DNA from: Limnephilus marmoratus
Lineage: Eukaryota > Arthropoda > Insecta > Trichoptera > Limnephilidae
DNA length: 64,000 nt
NCBI GenBank assembly: GCA_917880885.1
Contig: OU862916.1
Location: 55,340,831-55,404,830, forward strand
Direction: 5' to 3'
Under the pieces are notes generated by a model. The model was not told the origin of the DNA and ran no database searches. It worked only from the letters and a program-made list of their open reading frames with translations. The translations under genes and the position numbers were made by a program. Of the stretch, positions 55,990 through 64,000 are shown one piece after another; position 1 is the first letter of the stretch, and the number at the start of each line of letters is the position of its first letter.

Positions 55990-56085
55990 ATTAGGAATAG
56001 GCTTAGGTGTTAGCGATGTTGACTCCAGTCGCCGAGGAGGAAGGTTCAATCCTAAATCAAACCAAAAAAATATTTACTTTGAAAT
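55990..56085 (+). repeat. tRNA-like short repeat
   Basis: GCTTAGGTGTTAGCGATG (A box-like), TGACTCCAGTCGCCGAGGAGG and AAGGTTCAATCCTAA (T-arm stem with near-consensus B box) at tRNA-like spacing, then an A run. Probably a tRNA-derived SINE head. Anticodon arm unclear. Confidence 0.4.
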
Positions 56086-56319
56086 TTGGATACTAGCCGG
56101 CCGGAGAGTTTTCGTAATTAGGCCGAAAATTGAAAAAAAAAACCTTTATAGCGGGGAAATTAAATAATATCCACACTTTTCTTCTATAAACACAATGAGT
56201 CTTTATTGGGTACAATCAATTTACAAGTAGACAGTAGTTCAATAATCGTAAAAAACCGTAGTAACTTAAACGTATAAACTACAACAGCATGTTTATGGTT
56301 ATTCTCTCTCTCTCTGGTT

Positions 56320-58224
56320 TCAATCCTGGGATTGGTTTGCAGCAATTTCATCTATTCGTTTCTTCCACTCTTCCCTGTCTTGTGCGGCTCTTTTGAAGTC
56401 TGCATATGATAAGCAGCGCACGTCCACCAGCAGGTCCTCCAGGTACTCTCGGCGTGGGCGTCCCCTAGCGTTTGTCCCCTCGGTCATACCCTCAATTATG
56501 GCATGCAAGAGGCTTTCTTGCCTTATTACATGGCCGATCCATCTTGCGCGCCTTTCGGACAAGGTCCTGAGCAGGTGCCTTCCTCCTTCGATTCTTTGAA
56601 GAACCTCCTCATTTGTGATGTGGTCTCTCCAGGAAATTCCTAGAAGTCTTCTATAGGACCACATCTCAAAAGCCTCTAGTCTCCGTTTATCTCTTTCGGA
56701 TAGGCACCATGTTTCGCAGCCGTACATCAAGATACTCCATACATAGGTCTTGATGAGGAGTATTCTCAGTTTCAGGTCTATATTATTCGATTCTATTATT
56801 TTCGACCTTTTATTGAATGCAACCCTAGCCTGGTGTATACGGCTGTCGACCTCGCTCTTAGACCGACCGTCCCATGTTATTTTGCTCCCGAGGTAGACAA
56901 ACTCCTTGGTGTTCTTTAGTGGAACTCCTGACATCTCTACTCTCATCTGATGTTGCGTTCGGCCTACAGTCAGCAGCTTTGTTTTGTCTTTATTTATCTT
57001 CATGTTGTAATTGTTTTGAAGAATGCTTTGCATGTTTGTTAAGGCCTCTTGCAGTTCTTCTTCGCTTTCAGCAACCAAAGCAATATCGTCAGCAAACCTT
57101 ATCATATCCACCTTTTGCCCGTGTATCTTTACACCTTTTCTGTGACTCATTCTCTCTCTCAAGTCATCAATCGCACTTTGTATATAAGCGTTAAAAAGAA
57201 CAGGTGACAGAGAGCATCCCTGTCTCACCCCTTGTCTTATACTGGCTTCTTTTGTATCATTGTCACATCTAATTATAGCGGCCTCATTCTTGTATAGCGC
57301 CTGGATTATTCGTCTATCTCTATATTTGATGTCAATTCTCTTCAGAATCTCGAAGAGTCTTTTCCATTCAACTTTGTCGAAAGCCTTCTCCAGGTCTATG
57401 AATGCGATGAATGTGTTTTGGTTTCTTTTTATTCTTTTTTCAAGTAGTATTCGTAGCGACAATATTGCTTCTCTGGTTCCTACACCTCTTCTAAAGCCAA
57501 ACTGGTCTCCGGAAAGGATGTTTTCTACTTTTGGTTCGATTCTTTTTAGAATGATATTAGTCAATATTTTTGAGGCATGGGATATTAGGCTAAGAGTTCT
57601 GTGTTGTTCACATTTCGTCGTGCCCGCCTTCTTTGGTAATGCGACAATTAGGCATTTCTCGAAATCCTCTGGTATCTTTCCAGTCTTATACATTGTCTGT
57701 ATCATTTTAAACAGGGCATCTATAGTTCCTTTTCCTGCTGGTTTAATTAGTTCAGCCGGAACGTCATCGATTCCGGGTGCTTTCCCGTTTTTGAGATTTT
57801 TCAGTGCGAGGTCAAACTCTTCTCTAGTGATTGGATCTCCCAAATCATCTGCGTCTACCTCATTTTCTCTTTCTACCAATGTTTTGTTGTCATTATTTCC
57901 CTTTCCATTGTACAGCGTTTCGAGATATCTTTTCCATCTCTCTCCTATTTGGTGATTTTCGAAAAGTATTTTGCCGTCTTCTCCTTCTATTGCATTACCC
58001 TTTCCAACTCTCATCCCAAAGAAGTCTTTCACCGCAGCGTGAGCTCTTTCTACATTTCCTCTCTTGAGGTCGTCATTTATCTCATCGCATTTATTCTGGT
58101 AGAATGTTTCTTTGGCTATTCTTGATTCTCTATTTATTTGGTTTCTCAGCACTTTGTATATCTCTTGTGATTCAGTTCTTTTATCATTTTTGAGCTCTCT
58201 TCTATCCTTTATCATATTTAAGAT
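56320..58224 (-). CDS. RTE-like reverse transcriptase, C-terminal part of the polyprotein
   Basis: An open minus frame of about 632 element codons (the first 20 residues of the longer frame come from the inserted LINE tail). In longer-frame numbering: fingers with GKAPGIDDVPAELIKP (166-180), GDQFGFRRGVGTREA (257-271), motif A FIDLEKAFD (293-301), motif B RQGVRQGCSLSP (348-359), motif C FADD (395-398), VYLGSKITWDGRSKSEVDSR, ETWCLSERDKRRLEAFEMW and the C-terminal RRARWIGHVIRQES and GRPRREYLEDL. All catalytic aspartates are present. It copies the element RNA at a nicked target. The frame has no stop, so the element was active recently, but it is now cut from its endonuclease. Confidence 0.9.
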   Translation of the reverse strand: MLNMIKDRRELKNDKRTESQEIYKVLRNQINRESRIAKETFYQNKCDEINDDLKRGNVERAHAAVKDFFGMRVGKGNAIEGEDGKILFENHQIGERWKRYLETLYNGKGNNDNKTLVERENEVDADDLGDPITREEFDLALKNLKNGKAPGIDDVPAELIKPAGKGTIDALFKMIQTMYKTGKIPEDFEKCLIVALPKKAGTTKCEQHRTLSLISHASKILTNIILKRIEPKVENILSGDQFGFRRGVGTREAILSLRILLEKRIKRNQNTFIAFIDLEKAFDKVEWKRLFEILKRIDIKYRDRRIIQALYKNEAAIIRCDNDTKEASIRQGVRQGCSLSPVLFNAYIQSAIDDLRERMSHRKGVKIHGQKVDMIRFADDIALVAESEEELQEALTNMQSILQNNYNMKINKDKTKLLTVGRTQHQMRVEMSGVPLKNTKEFVYLGSKITWDGRSKSEVDSRIHQARVAFNKRSKIIESNNIDLKLRILLIKTYVWSILMYGCETWCLSERDKRRLEAFEMWSYRRLLGISWRDHITNEEVLQRIEGGRHLLRTLSERRARWIGHVIRQESLLHAIIEGMTEGTNARGRPRREYLEDLLVDVRCLSYADFKRAAQDREEWKKRIDEIAANQSQD

Positions 58225-59099
58225 AAAATAATAATAATAATAATAATATTTGGCTGATTTATAAAGCGTCGTTTTCATGAAAAATCATCTCAAGGGCGCT
58301 GTACATATAATAAGCATACAATAAAATAAAATGAATACGATAGGCTTACAACTAGGATTCAAACTTATAACTAGGAACCTACATTTAAGACTTATATGTA
58401 GCTAGTGACTTACAACTAAGACTTATTACTACTGACTTAAAACTGGTGACATACAAATATTTGCAACCGTGACTTAAAATTAGAGATTTACAATTAAAAT
58501 AGGTATTTACATACAACAATAATAAATATTTTTAGTTTTGCCAGGTATCTAATATTACCAAGTGATCAACAAAACTCTACAGATATAGGTACAGACAGAG
58601 AAAGAGAGTCGAAGCAGTTTGAGGATATTATATATACATGTATACATACATAGATATTTTATTCTACACATTTTACAAATTATTTTATACCGTATTTTAA
58701 TATTAATATTGTTAGCGCCAGAAGAAGAAGGAAGTTCGTACATAATATTACAATTTTATAACACGGTTGTGAAAATGATTGTAATGGGTTAACAGTTTTT
58801 AAAGGAAAGCATAGGTATCTTAAATGAATGAATGAATTTAATCGTCGATCTCAACTGCAATAAGATAATTCATCGCTCAACAACAGATTGGATAGCAATG
58901 TTTGAATGAAATAGCGAATTTATGGAAATGAGTGTTTAAATAGGTGAGTTTTAAGTTTGGATCTAAATTCTGTTGGACTGGTTATACATCTTAATTCCAT
59001 AGGAAGTTTATTCCAAGCCTCAGGGCCGGATACTTCGAAAGCACGATCACCAAAGTTAGTGTTCGGATTTCGCTTAGGTTCTTTCAACCTTCCGATTGC
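58225..59099 (-). mobile_element. LINE L-C 3' end inserted into the RTE-like element
   Basis: Flanked by AGAT on both sides (58221-58224 and 59100-59103). On the minus strand it begins with GCAATCGGAAGG, encodes the end of a LINE polymerase, then has a ~690-bp 3' UTR and ends in an (ATT)n tail. Removing it reconnects the RTE frame in phase, which is strong evidence that this is a discrete insertion. Confidence 0.9.
58920..59099 (-). pseudogene. LINE L-C polymerase extreme C-terminus
   Basis: About 58 codons on the minus strand: IGRLKEPKRNPNTNFGDRAF, EVSGPEAWNKLPMELR, and FRSKLKTHLFKHSFP followed by a stop. The GDRAFxVxGPxxWNxLP...FKxxLKTxLF pattern is the well-conserved end of CR1/L2/Rex-type LINE polymerases. 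The copy is severely 5'-truncated, as is usual for target-primed reverse transcription. Confidence 0.8.
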
Positions 59100-59103
59100 A
59101 GAT

Positions 59104-60203
59104 GTCATCGGTTATCCATTCCTTCCGTGCTTGGGGTTTTTCCTTGCCTATAGTTTCCTCTGCCGTAGTTATAATCTTCGTCTTTATCACTTTCCAGATC
59201 AAATTCACGTTCTCCTCTTCCATTAGGTTGCACTCTTGCGTCTTTTCCCTAAAACTGTCGCTAATCTCTTTTATCTTTAATACTTTTGTATCCCATTTGA
59301 GATTTTTTCTCTTTTTTAATTTTTTCAGTTTTAGAAGACTTTTGGCCATTACCATATTATGGTCACTATCTATATCTGGACCGGAATAGCTTCTACAGTC
59401 TTTTATTTGGTTTTTAAATCTATGTCTAACCATTATATAGTCTATTTGCAGTCTTTGTCTGTCTCCAGGGGATTTCCAGGTGTATCGCTGTCTTGGGTGG
59501 TGTTGGAAACAAGTGTTTGCTATCACTAATTTGTTTTTTCGCAGAATTCTGTCAATCTGTTTCCTCTGTCATTACTTGCACCCAACCCAAAGGGCCCAAT
59601 GCAAGTTCCTTCACGTCCTTCTCCTACAACAGCATTCCAATCTCCTAGGAGAATCAGATTTTCACCTGCTTTTACCTCTAATATGAGTTTGTCTAGCGAA
59701 CTGTATACCTCCTCCACTTCTTCTTCGCTATGACTAGATGTTGGCATATATACTTGGATAATTACAGTGTCTACAGGCTTAGTTTCTATTTTGACTAGAA
59801 TAATTCTTCCGCTATATTGCACGTATCCCTTAACCCGTCTTCCCCACTCCTTGCACAGCACAACGCCTACTCCTCCTTGGCCAGGTTTATCCTTTATGCA
59901 TCCTGTGTGGATGATTCTGTAGTTGCCACTACAGAAGTCTCCGCAATTGGACCATCTCATCTCTGCTATACCTAGGGCATTCAAATTTACGTTTTGCATC
60001 TCAGCTTTCAGATTATCCAGTTTGCTGTTTTGCAGTAATGTGCGGACATTCCACGTTGCCCATCTCGCTATTTGGTTCTTTGTATTTGACTTTTGTTTCG
60101 CTATTGACTTTGTGTTTCTGGCATCTCGAGCAGTCCCCACCCGGAGATCCGAACGGGGGACTATTTTACCTCCGGAGAATTTTACTTGAGATTGGGTATT
60201 CAT
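59104..60203 (-). pseudogene. RTE-like apurinic-type endonuclease and N-terminal part, one frameshift
   Basis: The first frame (60203-59526) starts MNTQSQ, reaches WNVR (51-54, metal site), AEMRW (E81), GGVGVVL and GDWNAVVGEG (GDWN 187-190). After a frameshift in an A-rich run near 59534-59539, the second frame (to 59104) has the catalytic LQIDYIM (about 27-32) and DSDHNM (53-58), then a lysine-rich linker into the RT. All expected residues of the exonuclease-endonuclease-phosphatase fold (N, E, D, N, D, H) are visible. The protein nicks target DNA to prime insertion. A single homopolymer frameshift is the only lesion here. Confidence 0.85.
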
Positions 60204-60724
60204 ATTTTGCTGGTTCTTGGGATGCCACTTGGACCTTTAATGTGGTAGTTTCCCGTTTCTTTCCACAACCTATGCCGTTGACCTCGAAGGTTCTTCCGCC
60301 TTTGGAGATTATTTACTTCTCCAGGACAAGAGGGTGCCCTAGACAACAGACGCCTGGTAGGGCGAAAGTTGGTGGTCAGCTTATTCCGGCCAACGCCCGG
60401 TCCCTGTCTATATTTGCCGATACGAGGTCGTTGCTCACTCCCCACCACGAGAAGGAAATAGATCAGGATTTTCCTTTCCTCAAACCTGAGACCAGAAGGC
60501 ATTTCTCAGAGTTCTCCAGTACTTTCGGGGAGTCAAGTATGGTTATTATGTCAATAATAACTTCACAATAATAATTATCCCTTAATTACTCGTCACTTTA
60601 CACAAAAGGTTTCCGAGTATATTCTCTCTCTGGAGACCGGAAGTTACGCGAGACACCTCTTAAACTTTTACAAACACACACGACCTTTTATGGGTCGATC
60701 CATTGAAAAAACCCTAGCGGCGGT

Positions 60725-61280
60725 AAGAGACAGCAATGCTAGACAAGGAAAGTATTCGAGCATTGACGCTTTTCAATATGCGCTCGAAATAACTATATTT
60801 GTTATACCTTTGTTTTTACGACTTAATTTTTTATCTTTTTCTACATTCATACTTCCACAGTGTACGTGTGTACAACACAGCCACATGAAAATGTTTTGCA
60901 CGTATTACACCTACCGCAATTATGTTTACTAACTAATAAGCTTAATTATTACTTGTCTTCTTTGAAAACCTTCAATTAGTTAAACCAATTAACGTGTTGT
61001 ATGCGGAGAGTGTTTGGCGGTCGCATCAGGCACGACTTTTAAAAGAGGGGCTCTTGAATAATGTTGTGTAATCAAATATACAACCCTCGTTTAGCCATAC
61101 ATACAGCGTGATACCTACAATCCACACGCTAGCGTACATTATGAGATCTGAAGGAGTGGGGTATTACCATAAAACATCGTCAAAGAGCTTTTCCAACACA
61201 TCAATAAGATACATTTTTATTTTGCATATATATATTAATTGTTTTTGTCATAAGAAGCAATCAATTTGTGGTCAAACACT
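60725..61280. other. No gene recognised
   Basis: AT-rich spacer between the RTE-like element and PLE-D. No supported feature. Confidence 0.4.
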
Positions 61281-61341
61281 ATATTTTAAAAAATAAAACA
61301 AACACTTTGTATTTAACCACAAATTTATTATTTTATATATC

Positions 61342-61372
61342 GACCGGTTTCGCTTCGACCAAGCTTCCTCAG
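61342..61372 (-). ncRNA. Hammerhead-like motif, PLE-D left arm
   Basis: Same core, stem II and stem III as the right-arm motif on the opposite strand, but the sequence before the core (UUCC) does not pair with the sequence after the cleavage triplet, so stem I is broken. Confidence 0.5.
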
Positions 61373-61399
61373 GGAATAATAATAATAACTGTTATTAGT

Positions 61400-61459
61400 T
61401 ATTATTATATCCTGAGGAAGCTTGGTCGAAGCGAAACCGGTCGATATATAAAATAATAA
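61400..61459 (+). ncRNA. Hammerhead-like ribozyme, PLE-D right arm (most complete in window)
   Basis: Stem I: UAUAUC (61406-61411) pairs perfectly with GAUAUA (61443-61448). Core CUGAGGA (61412-61418), one unpaired A, stem II GCUU/AAGC, GAAA (61433-61436), CCGG (61437-61440) and the cleavage-type GUC (61440-61442). Stem III is a two-pair palindrome without a loop, as in minimal type I hammerheads of retroelements that are thought to work as dimers. The extra base before stem II may lower activity. Confidence 0.65.
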
Positions 61460-61544
61460 ATTCGTGGTTAAATACAAAGTGTTAGTTTTATTTTTTATAA
61501 TAATTGTTTTTGTGTTTAATTCGTTTACTTCATTTAAAAAATAA

Positions 61545-61645
61545 TAATAATGTTATTATCAAGTTCTGCAAGTATTTTTGCTACATTTTTTTTCGGCTTA
61601 TAAGGCCATTTTCAAACTGTGGTTAAACCTCTTTGAGACGACTTA
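61545..61645 (-). repeat. Penelope-like tail (PLE-E), decayed
   Basis: The minus strand has AGTTTGAAAATGGCCTTATA then AGCCGAAAAAAAATGTAGC. TTGAAAA, stem GGC/GCC and GAAA resemble a Penelope tail motif with a degraded core. The single copy limits confidence. Confidence 0.4.
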
Positions 61646-61649
61646 TTTA

Positions 61650-61760
61650 TACGATTCTAAATGTCTTATATTCCAGTTCAGCATAATTACGCGGTTTGTA
61701 CACGTTTGAACGTTTTGGCTTCCTAATGATAAGGATTATCGCCGGAGCACTGTGTTTCTT
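61650..61760. other. Spacer, no gene recognised
   Basis: Short unassigned stretch between PLE-E and SINE-A. Confidence 0.4.
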
Positions 61761-61764
61761 TATC

Positions 61765-62062
61765 AACGGGAACCAATTATTGGATAACCGACACCTCTGC
61801 CATAGGTCACCCCAATAAGTTTAATCACTTAGCAGGGGTACCCAGATTTATGTGGTGAGATTTGTCTAGGTCTTGACGACAGATGATCTGAATGCTCTGA
61901 ACCCTAGATTCTTGCCTAGCCTTAAAACCTCTTTTATTTTCAGAAGTACCTCTCCTTTCTTTCCATAAATTGACCTCCATACAGCACCCCCAAAGATGAC
62001 ATAGGCCCTGAGGGAAATTATTTTCCTCAGGGCCTCTTGTGTGGAGCAAATGTAAAAATAAC
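61765..62062 (+). mobile_element. SINE-A copy, full tail with hairpin
   Basis: Plus orientation: ACCAATTATTGGATAACCGA, CATAGGTCACCCC, AGCAGGGGTACCCAG, TTTGTCTAGGTCTTGACG, a shortened middle, then CCTCCATACAGCACCCCC, AAAGATGACATAGG and the perfect hairpin GGCCCTGAGG/CCTCAGGGCC (62003-62033), ending GTGTGGAGCAAATG and an A run. Confidence 0.75.
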
Positions 62063-62064
62063 CC

Positions 62065-63345
62065 TTAGAAAAATGTTAAATTTTAATGCGAAAGAAACTT
62101 TTCCAATTCCGTAAAGTGTGTGATTTCAAGGAATTGATCAATTCACAAGCGTCGAACTTCGCTAATCTAATTTTCCACAGATAAACTACAAATACCTCTG
62201 CGTCTCTGCGTGTGTGTATGGTATGAGAATTCTTGATTCTGTCTACGAAAGTCACTTAAAACTAATTTTCAAGAACTTTCTTTTAACGCACTCGTTTTTA
62301 ATGACATGTTACTTTTTATGTCTAATGACCCTCATTAAACTATTTTCAGTGTTAGTTTTTGTCAAATCATCTTGAAAACTTAAACACATTAAGAGCGGTG
62401 GGTCTTATTACTGTAATCACACGGAAGGTAAACATTCCAGTGTATTTTTTGTGCTACATGTGTAGATGAATTGTACAATACAATAATAATAATTATTATT
62501 AAAAATGTGTGTAAAGATTAAACGCAATGTTGTCATTAGAGAGCATTAGGAATAAAAACAATAACTTGAAATAATTATACGTTGGATTAACTTATCCATA
62601 AATCGACATAATGCTTCGAGTTAAGGAAAAAATGAAAAGATTAGAAGAGAATAGAATAGTTGAATAGATCTTGACAGTTGCGTGCAGATGTCCATATTCT
62701 AATAGTAAATAGTAAAAAGACACAATTAATATTTTGATAGCTTTTGAGTGTTTTGAATTTATGAATGTTGGCCTTTAGTACATCTTTATTAAGAATACTT
62801 AGATTCTTTACAAGCCATATATCGTCGCATTAATTCGTAGAATGCGTAACCACCAAATGTAAAATTTTACAGGAGGCACAAAAAACCTCGTAGTGAAAAA
62901 AAAAATGAAAGGCGTGTCGTTGTTTTTATTTATGTTCCGAACACATAATATATTTCAAAATTCATAGCAAATTCAGGCTTTCTATTACAAATCGTAGTTA
63001 GAAAGTTTACATAAAAACCGAGAATGGAGATACGTATTTTACAAAAGATACCTACGTACTTTTCTGCGAACAGTTTTATGAACACTAGCAGAAGACTTGA
63101 GAGATAGGAATTTTACATAAAAAAAATAAAACACAACAATAGAGAACTGCAATATTTATTTTATGAATTACTCAGTAAAATCCTAATTGACTTTTGACAC
63201 AAGCCTTGCTTAATTATGGGGGTACATCAAATATTCTACTATGTAATTAATTACTGTATAAAATTTATTTGTAATTTATGTACCTTCTATTACTAATAAA
63301 AATAAAAAAAAATAAAAAAAAAAAAAGTCTCAGTATGTAAGAATA
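62065..63345. other. No gene recognised
   Basis: AT-rich, 1.3 kb. No supported gene or element. Confidence 0.45.
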
Positions 63346-63349
63346 ACAG

Positions 63350-63420
63350 GATAATAGTACTTAGTACAAAGTATAATAAGAGTAGATAAACATAATAGTA
63401 CTTAGTACAAAGCATAACAG
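63350..63420. repeat. Short tandem duplication
   Basis: AATAGTACTTAGTACAAAG occurs twice, at 63353-63371 and 63390-63408, with related flanks; each unit contains the palindrome AGTACTTAGTAC-like core. Confidence 0.7.
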
Positions 63421-63424
63421 CACA

Positions 63425-63880
63425 TTACTAATAATACGAATAATTTTGAAGTTAAATATTAAGACTTGAAATGGTAAATAAAATAAAGTATGTGGAATTA
63501 AGGAGTTTCGAAGTATTAGAAGTAAGAGTAAAAATGTGCACCATGGTGTTAAGCAGTTTCCTAATTTATGTTTATCTAAAAAAAAATTTTTTTTTAAATT
63601 TATGAGTTTTACTAGTCGATGCGGGACTAATTTTAACACCAGATGGCATTAAAAACGTATTTTCGAAAAATGTGGAGTTACGCAGTCTACGAATTAATGC
63701 GACGATATGTAAATCATAATATCAAAAGCAAAAAATTACAAATTATGTCATAAATTGCAAAAATTTAGGCCGCCAAATTGGATATTGTTCCAAACACGTT
63801 TGAAAATTTTCGAATGCTCCATGGTGACGGAATCTTTAAAATGATTTGCCTGTACTATGTAATCATATTTACATTTGGTT
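63425..63880. other. No gene recognised
   Basis: AT-rich. No supported feature. Confidence 0.4.
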
Positions 63881-63884
63881 ACGT

Positions 63885-63975
63885 TTTTAGATTTTCACGG
63901 CCAAAAGTATTTTCTTTATATGTTTTTGGGGTGTTATACCGTGTTGCGCTTCCTCCTTCTTTAGCCAACGTTTCA
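63885..63975. repeat. PLE-A arm fragment
   Basis: GATTTTCACGGCCAAAAGTA, TTTTTGGGGTGTTATACCGT and CTCCTTCTTTAGCCAACGTTTC match the left arm at 3766-3850. It stops before stem II of the hammerhead motif. Confidence 0.7.
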
Positions 63976-64000
63976 TATTTACATTTATTTATTTCGCAAA

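Larger units (their letters stand above)
56155..60700 (-). mobile_element. RTE-like non-LTR retrotransposon, nearly full length, split by a LINE 3' end
   Basis: The minus strand carries a 5' UTR (about 60700-60204), an apurinic-type endonuclease frame, a reverse transcriptase frame and a short 3' UTR with AATAAA (56202-56207). The coding order EN-RT in one unit and motifs of the craniofacial-development-protein-2-like endonuclease fit the RTE group. Two lesions are seen: a frameshift in an A run near 59534-59539 and the 875-bp insertion 58225-59099. A possible imperfect target duplication (TTGAAAAAA..CCT..TAGCGG at 56130-56153 and 60703-60722) sets the tentative boundaries. Confidence 0.75.
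61287..61498. mobile_element. Penelope-like inverted tail pair (PLE-D)
   Basis: Left arm 61287-61374 and right arm 61410-61498 are nearly perfect inverted copies (88 bp) around a ~36-bp spacer rich in AAT. Shared strings: AACACTTTGTATTTAACCAC, TATATATCGACCGGTTTCGC and TTCGACCAAGCTTCCTCAGG. Each arm holds a hammerhead-like motif. No protein is encoded and no target duplication was found. Confidence 0.75.

Noticed and set aside
57260..57955. 231-codon plus-strand frame
   Set aside because: It is antisense to the RTE reverse transcriptase frame and has no independent motif.
60038..60571. 177-codon plus-strand frame
   Set aside because: Antisense to the endonuclease start and the 5' UTR of the RTE-like element. 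No recognised domain.
1..64000. CRISPR arrays, bacterial operons, rRNA genes
   Set aside because: No regular short repeats with unique spacers, no ribosome-binding-site-led gene clusters, and no rRNA-like stretch. The sequence is eukaryotic in character.

Overview
This window looks like AT-rich eukaryotic nuclear DNA, most likely from an insect, made almost entirely of old and recent transposable-element copies. Every coding block I can recognise belongs to a mobile element: non-LTR reverse transcriptase and endonuclease, a Penelope-type GIY-YIG nuclease, and remnants of Tc1/mariner, hAT and PIF/Harbinger transposases. There is no bacterial-style gene packing, no rRNA and no CRISPR array, and I found no host protein-coding exon that I can defend. 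The insect call is inference from the mix of element families (Helitron ends, craniofacial-development-protein-2-like endonuclease, short TAGGTACCTA runs). I cannot assign the order.

Layout. 0-10 kb: a decayed LINE C-terminus (0.94-1.48 kb), LINE and SINE tails, a 241-bp palindromic Penelope-like insertion with a 13-bp target duplication (3.75-4.01 kb), another LINE fragment (6.5-7.0 kb), a 5'-truncated Penelope-like element with a GIY-YIG domain between ~200-bp inverted arms (7.77-8.76 kb), and a SINE-like repeat carrying a nested hAT MITE (9.08-9.8 kb). 10-25 kb: LINE and transposase relics, a Penelope tail (15.1-15.4 kb), a GC-rich unidentified block (19.4-20.1 kb), and a Helitron with a SINE inside it (23.6-24.5 kb). 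25-40 kb: LINE tails, a SINE split by a TA-flanked MITE, two tandem tRNA-like units (32.1-32.3 kb), a solo LTR with a 4-bp target duplication (34.2-35.1 kb), two LINE pol remnants (35.3-37.0 kb), a TG minisatellite and a strong hairpin (39.07 kb). 40-56 kb: an ancient duplicated segment, one copy of which was split by a Penelope insertion with an 11-bp target duplication; a fold-back mariner derivative (44.56-45.47 kb); a TA MITE (52.0-52.3 kb); and a 2-kb hAT relic with a perfect 8-bp target duplication (52.81-54.85 kb). 56-60.7 kb: the best-preserved element, an RTE-like non-LTR retrotransposon on the minus strand, split by an 875-bp LINE 3' end that left a 4-bp duplication. 60.7-64 kb: two more Penelope-type tails, one forming a nearly complete hammerhead-like fold, and further SINE copies.

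How the parts relate. The autonomous and non-autonomous elements look linked: SINE-A ends in the same hairpin as LINE L-A, several truncated pieces share 3' tails with longer copies, and Penelope-type tails of at least four families carry hammerhead-like motifs, repeatedly in head-to-head inverted pairs. Family labels such as L-A, SINE-A and PLE-A are local names used only here. All element boundaries come from reading repeats and flanks by eye.
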